DNA of 8,495 nt from an uncultured Amaricoccus sp. GTDB lineage: Bacteria; Pseudomonadota; Alphaproteobacteria; Rhodobacterales; Rhodobacteraceae. The notes under the pieces are model-generated. The model had not been told where the DNA came from and searched no databases. It worked only from the letters and a program-made list of their open reading frames with translations. The DNA lies in NCBI RefSeq assembly GCF_937858865.1, contig NZ_CALLYO010000431.1, positions 1-8,495 on the forward strand, in the 5' to 3' direction. The first letter of the stretch is position 1. Every line of letters begins with the position of its first letter. The position numbers were made by a program, and so were the translations under genes. This document shows positions 1 through 7,860 of this stretch, piece after piece.

Positions 1-649
1 CCGCCGGCGTGAACTGGCCGTGGGTGCCGAAGAGGATGTCGGCCCGGTCGCCCACCGCCTCGCGGATGCGGCGGCAGAAGAGGGCGGAGCGGTCGAGGTC
101 GGCCAGCGTCGGCTGGTGGCCGCCGTGGATGGTGTAGGGGCCGGCGGGGTCGAACTTGATCGCGGTGAAGCCCATCTCCGCCATGCGCGCGGCGCAGGCA
201 GCCGAGGCGTGCGGGTCGCCGTAGAAGCGCGCCGGATCCTCGCCCGGCCCAGGATAGAGGTAGGTGTAGCTGCGCAGCCGGTCGCGCAGCCGCCCGCCCC
301 AGAGCGCCCAGACCGGCCGGTCATGCGCCTTGCCGAGGATGTCCCAGCAGGCGATCTCGAGCCCGGAGAAGGCGCCGATCACCGTCGGGTCCGGCCGCTG
401 GCTGAAGCCGGCGGAATAGGCGCGCCGGAACATGAGCTCGACGTTCTCCGGGCTCTCGCCGGCCATGTGCCGGGCGAAGACGTCGGAGATCACCGCCCGC
501 ATCGCCTCGGGGCCGACGGTGGCGGCATAGACCTCGCCCCAGCCGGTGATGCCGTCGTCGGTCGTGAGCTTCACGAAGATGAAGTAGCGGCCGCCGAAGC
601 CGGGCGGCGGGTTGCCGACGACGAGGATGTCGAGGTCGGCGAGCCTCAT
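1..649 (-). CDS. Mandelate racemase/muconate lactonizing family dehydratase, N-terminal part
   Basis: The first 216 residues of an enolase-superfamily enzyme are visible; the rest lies beyond the left edge. Members abstract a proton next to a carboxylate and usually dehydrate sugar acids with Mg2+. An N-terminal capping domain (about 1-125, with DDGITGWGE at 31-39 and SGLEIACWDILGKA at 95-108) is followed by the start of the (beta/alpha) barrel. The barrel shows KFDPAGPY at 165-172 and FGTHGQFTP at 207-215. His210 fits the DxH catalytic His of DgoD/RspA-like dehydratases, but the Asp that normally binds metal two residues earlier is Gly208. The ATG overlaps the stop of the upstream dehydrogenase (ATGA at 649-646), so the two are probably translationally coupled. 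Family is sure; substrate (galactonate, mannonate or other) cannot be told, and the remaining two metal ligands are outside the window. Confidence 0.87.
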   Translation of the reverse strand, partial: MRLADLDILVVGNPPPGFGGRYFIFVKLTTDDGITGWGEVYAATVGPEAMRAVISDVFARHMAGESPENVELMFRRAYSAGFSQRPDPTVIGAFSGLEIACWDILGKAHDRPVWALWGGRLRDRLRSYTYLYPGPGEDPARFYGDPHASAACAARMAEMGFTAIKFDPAGPYTIHGGHQPTLADLDRSALFCRRIREAVGDRADILFGTHGQFTPA

Positions 650-1722
650 CCGAAGACGACCACGTTGCGGCGGGCGGCGCCCGAGCGGCTGGCGGCGATG
701 GCGGGGTTGATCTCCTCGAGCCGCCAGCGCCCGGAGACGAGCTCGGCGAGCTTCAGTCGCCCGGCACGCCAGTGGCCGATCAGCCAGGGGATGTCGCGCG
801 CCAGCACCGCGCGGCCCATGCGGGCGCCGGTGATCGTCTGGTTGAGCGCGGCGAGGCCGGTCGGGTCGTAGCCGACGACCGTGCCGGTCGCCGGCATCCC
901 GACCACGACCAGCGTCCCGCCGGCCGCGAGATAGCCGGCGGCGGCGCCGATCGCCGAAGGCGCCCCCACGGTGACGACCGCGAGGTCGACCCCCCGCCCG
1001 CCGGTCAGCCGCCGGATCGCCTCGCCCGTGCCCTCGTCGGCCAGGACCCCGTCGGTCGCCCCGAACTCCGCCGCCGCGGCGAGCTTGCCGGGCAGCGGAT
1101 CGACCGCGACGATCCGCCCGGCGCCGGCGATCGCCGCGCCCTGCACCGCGTTGAGCCCGACGCCGCCCGCCCCCACCACCGCGACGCTGGCGCCCGGCGC
1201 CAGGCGGCCGGCGTTGACGACCGCGCCGACCCCGGTGATGACGCCGCAGGCGAGAAGGCAGGCGAGATCGGCCGGCAGGTCCGCCGGCAGCGGCACGCAC
1301 TGGCTCGCATCGACCACCACCGCCTCGGCGAAGGCGCCCGTGTTCATCCCCTGCGCCAGCACCCTTCCGGCGGCGTCCCGGAGCGGGCTTTCCCCCGCGT
1401 CCCAGGCGTGCGCGCAGGAGGTCGGCGCCCCGCCGGCGCAGGCCGGGCAATGCCCGCAGGCGCGGATGAGCGTCACCAGCACGAAGTCGCCGGGCGCGAA
1501 GCCCCTCACCCCCGGCCCGACCGCGGTCACCTGCCCGGCAGCCTCGTGCCCGTAGACCGCGGGCAGGGCCCCGCCCCAGGCCCCGTCGGCATAGGCGATG
1601 TCGGAATGGCAGATGGCGCAGGCCAGGATCCGGACCGCGACCTGGAACGGCCCCGGTGCGGCCAGCGTCACCTCCTCGACGGTCAGGGGCTGCCCAAATC
1701 CGCGGCAGACGGCGGCGCGCAT
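646..1722 (-). CDS. Zinc-dependent alcohol dehydrogenase (MDR family)
   Basis: A 358-residue medium-chain dehydrogenase, full family length, that should oxidise an alcohol with NAD+ in the cytoplasm. The catalytic zinc site is visible as CHSD (Cys38, His39, Asp41), GHE (His59, Glu60) and the Cys of ACG at 159. The structural-zinc lobe has Cys89, Cys92, Cys95 and Cys103, so both metals should be bound. The Rossmann fold begins at VGAGGVG (183-189), and Asp208 at the end of the second strand favours NAD+ over NADP+. The overall style is close to class III (S-hydroxymethylglutathione) dehydrogenases, but the short length and the sugar-acid dehydratase next door argue for a sugar or polyol substrate. 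It is the first gene of the minus-strand operon; the ATG at 1722 has only a weak GGGA about nine bases upstream. Substrate is not predictable. Confidence 0.92.
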   Translation of the reverse strand: MRAAVCRGFGQPLTVEEVTLAAPGPFQVAVRILACAICHSDIAYADGAWGGALPAVYGHEAAGQVTAVGPGVRGFAPGDFVLVTLIRACGHCPACAGGAPTSCAHAWDAGESPLRDAAGRVLAQGMNTGAFAEAVVVDASQCVPLPADLPADLACLLACGVITGVGAVVNAGRLAPGASVAVVGAGGVGLNAVQGAAIAGAGRIVAVDPLPGKLAAAAEFGATDGVLADEGTGEAIRRLTGGRGVDLAVVTVGAPSAIGAAAGYLAAGGTLVVVGMPATGTVVGYDPTGLAALNQTITGARMGRAVLARDIPWLIGHWRAGRLKLAELVSGRWRLEEINPAIAASRSGAARRNVVVFG

Positions 1723-1752
1723 GGTGACGATCCCGCTGGTTGGCCGCCGGCG

Positions 1753-1758
1753 AGCTTA
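1753..1758 (-). promoter_or_regulatory. Candidate -10 box of the dehydrogenase operon
   Basis: Read on the minus strand the hexamer is TAAGCT, which keeps T1, A2 and T6 of TATAAT. It would start transcription near 1746, giving a leader of about 24 bases before the ATG at 1722. No convincing -35 box lies 16-18 bases upstream, which would fit an activator-dependent promoter. Weak call. Confidence 0.3.
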
Positions 1759-1781
1759 CGGCTGCCGACCCGCGCCGCAAG

Positions 1782-1793
1782 GGGCAATTGCCC
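1782..1793. promoter_or_regulatory. 12-bp perfect palindrome, likely operator
   Basis: GGGCAATTGCCC reads the same on both strands. It lies in the 129-base divergent region between the dehydrogenase operon and the EF-hand gene. Its centre (1787.5) is about 41.5 bases upstream of both estimated transcript starts, the usual place for a class II activator. It is a candidate binding site for a dimeric regulator; no regulator gene is in the window. Confidence 0.4.
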
Positions 1794-1816
1794 TCGCCGC
1801 CCGCCGCGCCGAAGCC

Positions 1817-1822
1817 TATGCT
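1817..1822 (+). promoter_or_regulatory. Candidate -10 box of the EF-hand gene
   Basis: TATGCT matches four of six bases of TATAAT, including the T, A and final T that matter most. A start near 1829 would leave a leader of about 23 bases that still contains the AGGAGG ribosome site. The -35 region (TCGCCG at 1794-1799 for a 17-base spacer) is poor. Confidence 0.4.
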
Positions 1823-1837
1823 TGGGGCGAGTGATTC

Positions 1838-1843
1838 AGGAGG
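1838..1843 (+). promoter_or_regulatory. Strong ribosome binding site of the EF-hand gene
   Basis: AGGAGG is followed by an eight-base spacer and the ATG at 1852. It is the strongest Shine-Dalgarno sequence in the window, and it fixes the start of this very short gene, which would otherwise be hard to distinguish from background. Confidence 0.8.
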
Positions 1844-1851
1844 TTCCGCGC

Positions 1852-2073
1852 ATGTCCCGCACTACGCTCGCAGCCCTTCTCCTCGTCCTGCCGCTCGCGC
1901 CCGCCCTCGCCCAGACCGCCGGGCTGACGCTCGAGCAGGTCGAGCGGAAATACCCGCGCATGAGCCCGGTGCACATCCTCAAGTGCGACCGCGACGGCGA
2001 CCAGATCTTCACCCGCACCGAGATGCTCTGCGTGGCGGGGATCTACGAGCAGATGTATCTCGACCGCCGCTGA
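1852..2073 (+). CDS. Small secreted single EF-hand protein
   Basis: A 73-residue protein of unknown role. Residues 1-20 form a classic signal peptide (Arg near the start, a Leu/Ala-rich core, ALA before a cut at about 20/21), so the mature protein of about 53 residues should be periplasmic or secreted. One calcium-binding EF-hand loop is seen at 46-57: Asp at positions 1, 3 and 5, Ile at 7, and Glu at 12. Position 6, normally Gly, is Gln51. Two cysteines (45 and 60) flank the loop and could form a disulfide. The start is well supported by AGGAGG eight bases upstream and by the signal peptide. It lies 44 bases before dnaE on the same strand, but dnaE seems to have its own promoter, so the neighbourhood says little about function. 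Calcium binding is inferred from the motif; a structural role or a role with a partner protein is equally possible. Confidence 0.82.
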   Translation: MSRTTLAALLLVLPLAPALAQTAGLTLEQVERKYPRMSPVHILKCDRDGDQIFTRTEMLCVAGIYEQMYLDRR

Positions 2074-2082
2074 GCCCCGGGC

Positions 2083-2112
2083 TTGCCGACCTCGCGCGCC
2101 GCGGCCTAGGGT
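2083..2112 (+). promoter_or_regulatory. Probable dnaE promoter giving a leaderless mRNA
   Basis: TTGCCG at 2083-2088 and TAGGGT at 2107-2112 are separated by 18 bases. The -10 box retains T1, A2 and T6 of the consensus. Transcription would be expected to begin about six bases after the -10, at 2118-2119, which is the A or T of the dnaE ATG. No Shine-Dalgarno sequence at useful spacing is seen, in keeping with a leaderless transcript. Confidence 0.5.
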
Positions 2113-2117
2113 CGCCC

Positions 2118-5570
<3,453 letters not shown>

Positions 5571-5574
5571 GCCG

Positions 5575-5602
5575 CTGGCGTCCGCGCCCGCCGGGCTATA
5601 GC
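5575..5602 (+). promoter_or_regulatory. Candidate promoter of the GAP-family gene
   Basis: CTGGCG (5575-5580) and TATAGC (5597-5602) are separated by 16 bases, just after the dnaE stop. An alternative -10 reading is TAGCGT at 5599-5604 with an 18-base spacer. Either would start transcription near 5609-5611, about 42 bases before the GTG start codon. There is no terminator between dnaE and this gene, so read-through is also possible. Confidence 0.4.
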
Positions 5603-5651
5603 GTAGCGGAGCCTTGCGCCCTGCCGCCTCGCCGAACCGGTCCGAACCCAC

Positions 5652-6314
5652 GTGCTGTCCGCCGCGATCGCCGATCTCGTTCTGCTGGCCCTGGTGGCGG
5701 GGCTGAGCCCCTTTCCGCTCGTCGCGGCCGTCGTGGCGGCGGGGTCCGACGAACCGGCGACGGCCCCGGCCTTCGCCGCCGGCTGGGTCGCGGGGCTCGG
5801 CACCCTGGCCGCGGTCTTCTTCCTGGTCGCCGGCGAGATCGACCCGGGCCGCGCCGGCCCCGACGCCTGGGTGCAGATCCTCGCCGGCGCCGCGCTCCTT
5901 CTCGCCGCCGGCCTCAAGTGGCGCGGCCGGCCGCGCCGCGGTGCGCCGGCCGAGCCGCCGCGCTGGATGTCGCCGCTCGACGGGGCGCCGGCCTCCGCCT
6001 TCGGCATCGGCGCGGCGCTCGGCGGCGCCAACCCGAAGAATCTCGCCCTCGCGGCTGCCGCCGCGGCGACCGCGCATTACCACGGCCTCCTCGGCCTGCG
6101 CGCCGCACTCGGCGCGCTTGTCTTCGTCGGCGTTGGCTCCTCCACCGTCGTCGGCATCGTGCTCGCGGCCCGCCTCGGCGGCGCACGGACGGCAGGCCTG
6201 CTCGCCGCGCTGAAGCGGTTCATGCTCCGCTACAGCAACGTGATCACGATGGCCATCTGCGGCCTTGCCGGGGTCAAGCTGCTCTACGAGGGGCTCTCGA
6301 TCCTGCTTCGCTAG
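5652..6314 (+). CDS. GAP/SfLAP-family integral membrane protein (LysE-like fold)
   Basis: A 220-residue inner-membrane protein with about six hydrophobic segments (roughly 3-31, 38-60, 73-89, 113-140, 146-174, 197-218). LSPFP at 18-22 in the first helix and NPKN at 127-130 in the fourth are hallmarks of the GAP (peptidoglycolipid-addressing protein-like, sulfolipid-addressing) family, which belongs to the LysE/RhtB exporter superfamily. The hydrophilic stretch at 91-110 is rich in Arg and Pro and forms a loop between the two three-helix halves. The substrate is unknown; the best-known members help place cell-surface lipids in mycobacteria, but this cannot be transferred to a Gram-negative cell. 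The only usable start is GTG at 5652 (the frame is closed by TAG at 5604), and it lacks a recognisable Shine-Dalgarno sequence. A terminator follows 47 bases downstream. Confidence 0.8.
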   Translation: MLSAAIADLVLLALVAGLSPFPLVAAVVAAGSDEPATAPAFAAGWVAGLGTLAAVFFLVAGEIDPGRAGPDAWVQILAGAALLLAAGLKWRGRPRRGAPAEPPRWMSPLDGAPASAFGIGAALGGANPKNLALAAAAAATAHYHGLLGLRAALGALVFVGVGSSTVVGIVLAARLGGARTAGLLAALKRFMLRYSNVITMAICGLAGVKLLYEGLSILLR

Positions 6315-6361
6315 CCGGCGGGATGCGCTCGTCCGGTCCGGAACACGACGCGGGTGCAACG

Positions 6362-6395
6362 AAAAAGGGCCCCGCCTCTCGGCGGGGCCCTTTTT
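6362..6395. terminator. Bidirectional intrinsic terminator
   Basis: Two perfectly complementary 15-base arms (6362-6376 and 6381-6395) surround a TCTC loop. The stem core is ten GC-rich pairs (GGGCCCCGCC), flanked by five As on one side and five Ts on the other, so each strand ends in a U-tract. It sits between two convergent genes, 47 bases after the GAP-family stop (6314) and 17 bases after the minus-strand stop (6413), and should end both transcripts. Confidence 0.93.
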
Positions 6396-6412
6396 GCCAG
6401 CTCGGGAGCGGA

Positions 6413-6730
6413 TCAGGCCGCTTCCGAGCGCTGCGCCTGCTGCCGCTCGCTCTCCTCGCGGCTCAGCGCCACCGAGGTGCGAACGCCGCGACGCACGAAC
6501 TCCACCATGCCCTTGACCGTACGCTCGTTGGGGTCGATCCCGGCGCACATCAGCACTTCTCGCCCGTCGCGCGAGCGCGCCCAGCGCGCGATGACGTCGG
6601 CACCGTTGCCATACTTCTTGTCGTCGGCGATGGCGTCGTCCAGCGCAGCCAGGACCACCGCGGCAAACAGCTTCTGCGCCCGGTGACCCTGGTCGTTGTT
6701 GAACGCCACATCGTCCACGTAATCAAACAT
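6413..6730 (-). CDS. Small conserved protein of unknown function (possibly DUF6280-like)
   Basis: A 105-residue soluble protein without signal peptide or membrane helix. It has an acidic N-terminus, a predicted helical core with LFAAVVLAALDDAIADDKKYG (21-41) and IARWARSRDGREVL (47-60), then AGIDPNERTVKG (63-74) and a charged tail ending in Gln, Arg and Glu. It resembles a small conserved alphaproteobacterial family that I recall, with limited certainty, as DUF6280; no biochemical role is known to me. The ATG at 6730 is preferred over an upstream TTG at 6874 because AGGAAGGAA lies seven bases before it and the upstream stretch lacks protein character. It has its own promoter and a leader of about 106 bases, so it is not simply co-transcribed with the hydrolase upstream. 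A DNA- or RNA-associated role is possible given the charge pattern, but this is a guess. Confidence 0.8.
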   Translation of the reverse strand: MFDYVDDVAFNNDQGHRAQKLFAAVVLAALDDAIADDKKYGNGADVIARWARSRDGREVLMCAGIDPNERTVKGMVEFVRRGVRTSVALSREESERQQAQRSEAA

Positions 6731-6737
6731 TACGCCG

Positions 6738-6746
6738 TTCCTTCCT
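6738..6746 (-). promoter_or_regulatory. Ribosome binding site deciding the start of the small gene
   Basis: On the minus strand AGGAAGGAA ends seven bases before the ATG at 6730. It fixes the start and argues against the 48-residue N-terminal extension that the open frame would allow. Confidence 0.75.
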
Positions 6747-6809
6747 AAGTCCTGTCCGGGCGCACTATGGCGATTCAGTGACACGGGGTGGACTGCCGAT
6801 TCCACATGG

Positions 6810-6835
6810 CCGACATGCACCGACCGTATACCGAC
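6810..6835. repeat. Three helically phased CCGAC direct repeats
   Basis: CCGAC occurs at 6810-6814, 6820-6824 and 6831-6835, a spacing of 10 and 11 bases (one DNA turn). A related CCGAT is at 6796-6800. The array begins right at the predicted start (about 6836) of the small minus-strand gene's transcript, where a bound protein would block transcription. It could equally act in the leader RNA, or be chance in GC-rich DNA. Confidence 0.4.
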
Positions 6836-6842
6836 GTCGACC

Positions 6843-6871
6843 CATATAGGCCCCTCGCGAACACGAATCAA
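6843..6871 (-). promoter_or_regulatory. Promoter of the small minus-strand gene
   Basis: On the minus strand TTGATT (6871-6866) and TATATG (6848-6843) are separated by exactly 17 bases. Each matches four of six consensus bases, making this the best sigma-70-like promoter in the window. The -35 box overlaps the last codons and stop of the upstream C92 hydrolase. Transcription should begin near 6836, leaving about 106 untranslated bases. Confidence 0.6.
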
Positions 6872-7698
6872 CAATCGTCAGCCGGAATCTTCCGCAACTG
6901 CGAAGGAATTGCCGATGGCGTCGGATTCTCGTCCGACCAGGTCAGTCCGCGGTAGTCGAAGCCGGTCTCCAGCGTCGGCTTGACCACCAGGAAATAGGGC
7001 GAGAGATCGAAGTCGCGCGGCGCGAACAGCGAATGGTGCCGGATGTGGAGGATTTCGCTGCGCTGCGAGCGCGCCAGCCGGTCGGCGCGGAATTCGCGCG
7101 TGATCACAGGCAGGATCGGATAGCGGATCCGCCCGAAGGCCTCGGCGATCAGCGTCGAGCAGATCGCCCGCGTCGGGTCGCCCGACCCGAAGGAGAGGAG
7201 CCGCCGCCGCCAGCGCACCGGCACCGGCGGCGTCGGCATGAAGTAGCGCATCATGTCGGTGATGTTCTTCAGGTCGTAGCTCTTGCCGAGGCTGGCCACC
7301 ATGAAGTCGACGAGCCGCGCCCGGTCCTGCGGCGAGAGCCCGCTCGCCCGGCAGATCCGTGTGTTGTAGAGCTCGTACTTCGAGAGCGGCACGGCGATGC
7401 AGCCGTCGCCGAGGTTGACCTCGATCAGGCTGAGCGGCTCGCCGTCGGGCGTCACCCGCCCGAGCGCGTTGCCGACGTAGAAGGCGGCATGCGACCAGGT
7501 GGACTGGGTGAGATACTTGATCGCCACCGAGACGCGGCTGTTGCCCTCGACGAGCAGCACGTCGCCCGGCTGCAGCACCCGCCGCAGCGCCGCGACGTTG
7601 GCGTGGGTGAAGGGCCTCGGCCCGCGCACGGGCTGGTCGAGCTTCCGGGCGAGATAGCGGCCCAGCCGATCCGCCAAGGTGTCGCGCGCCGCCGTCAT
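6868..7698 (-). CDS. YiiX/YebB-like (C92) cysteine hydrolase
   Basis: A 276-residue member of the permuted NlpC/P60 superfamily (YiiX, peptidase C92), whose papain-like fold has the catalytic His before the Cys. The His is in TWSHAAFYVG (His70), the Cys in AICSTLIAEAFG (Cys180), and Glu93 in SLIEVNLGDG is a candidate third polar residue. LQPGDVLLVEG (42-52) is the usual strand before the active-site His. Relatives are proposed to cleave amide or thioester bonds in peptides or lipids; the true substrate is unknown. The N-terminus is basic and amphipathic with no signal peptide or lipobox, so it probably acts in the cytoplasm or at the inner face of the membrane. ATG at 7698 is supported by AAGAGG five bases upstream. 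It is divergent from the sigma-factor operon, and I could not identify its promoter with confidence. Confidence 0.85.
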   Translation of the reverse strand: MTAARDTLADRLGRYLARKLDQPVRGPRPFTHANVAALRRVLQPGDVLLVEGNSRVSVAIKYLTQSTWSHAAFYVGNALGRVTPDGEPLSLIEVNLGDGCIAVPLSKYELYNTRICRASGLSPQDRARLVDFMVASLGKSYDLKNITDMMRYFMPTPPVPVRWRRRLLSFGSGDPTRAICSTLIAEAFGRIRYPILPVITREFRADRLARSQRSEILHIRHHSLFAPRDFDLSPYFLVVKPTLETGFDYRGLTWSDENPTPSAIPSQLRKIPADDC

Positions 7699-7703
7699 CC
7701 CGA

Positions 7704-7709
7704 CCTCTT
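7704..7709 (-). promoter_or_regulatory. Ribosome binding site of the C92 hydrolase
   Basis: On the minus strand AAGAGG stands five bases before the ATG at 7698 and supports that start. Confidence 0.6.
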
Positions 7710-7785
7710 ACAACCACGCACTCCGGAACGCCCCCTCGCGCCTCACCCTCGCGGGCCAAGCGCCCGGCGTCGGCTTCCCGCCGTT

Positions 7786-7799
7786 CCATGCTAGCATGG
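7786..7799. promoter_or_regulatory. 14-bp perfect palindrome between divergent genes
   Basis: CCATGCTAGCATGG is fully self-complementary. It lies in the 162-base gap between the C92 hydrolase and the sigma factor, overlapping the -35 and spacer region of a TAAAAT -10 box at 7807. A dimeric regulator bound here could control the sigma gene, the hydrolase, or both. Confidence 0.4.
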
Positions 7800-7806
7800 G
7801 CAGAGG

Positions 7807-7812
7807 TAAAAT
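7807..7812 (+). promoter_or_regulatory. Candidate sigma-70-like -10 box for the sigma/anti-sigma operon
   Basis: TAAAAT matches five of six bases of TATAAT in an AT-rich island, which is striking in such GC-rich DNA. No good -35 is present 17 bases upstream (TTCCAT), and the palindrome sits there instead. Start near 7819 would give a leader of about 42 bases that includes the GGAG ribosome site. Confidence 0.4.
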
Positions 7813-7824
7813 TTCCCGCATGCC

Positions 7825-7850
7825 GTAACGAAACGGCGAACGGCGGCGAA
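7825..7850 (+). promoter_or_regulatory. SigF-type ECF promoter, probable autoregulation
   Basis: GTAACG (7825-7830) and CGAA (7847-7850) are separated by exactly 16 bases. The promoter element reported for Caulobacter SigF, a sigma factor paired with NrsF, is GTAACC-N16-CGAA as I recall it, so only one base differs. It lies directly before an ECF sigma gene with an NrsF-like partner, the usual place for autoregulation. Transcription would start around 7856-7858, only a few bases before the ATG. Confidence 0.6.
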
Positions 7851-7853
7851 CGG
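7835..7853 (+). repeat. Tandem GGCGAACGG repeat
   Basis: GGCGAACGG occurs at 7835-7843 and 7845-7853, one helical turn apart, with a partial third copy (GAAACGG) just before. The repeat supplies two CGAA tetramers, of which only the second (7847) is correctly spaced for the ECF promoter. It may be a relic of slippage or an aid to sigma or regulator binding. Confidence 0.5.
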
Positions 7854-7860
7854 AGATCCG

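Noticed and set aside
20..2073. Plus-strand frames opposite the dehydratase/dehydrogenase operon
   Set aside because: They are antisense to two enzymes with clear catalytic motifs, and the products are repetitive Arg/Ala/Gly/Pro sequence.
1740..2117. N-terminal extension of dnaE to an upstream start
   Set aside because: The extension reads through the EF-hand gene in another frame and has no homology to DnaE, whereas the family N-terminus begins right after the ATG at 2118.
6731..6874. Upstream TTG start for the small minus-strand gene, adding 48 residues
   Set aside because: The region contains the promoter and repeats, lacks protein character, and a strong AGGAAGGAA site precedes the internal ATG.
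6878..7789. Alternative minus-strand frame overlapping the C92 hydrolase (303 codons)
   Set aside because: It is Arg/Ala-rich shadow sequence; the other frame has the WSHAAFYVG and AICSTLIAEAFG active-site motifs.
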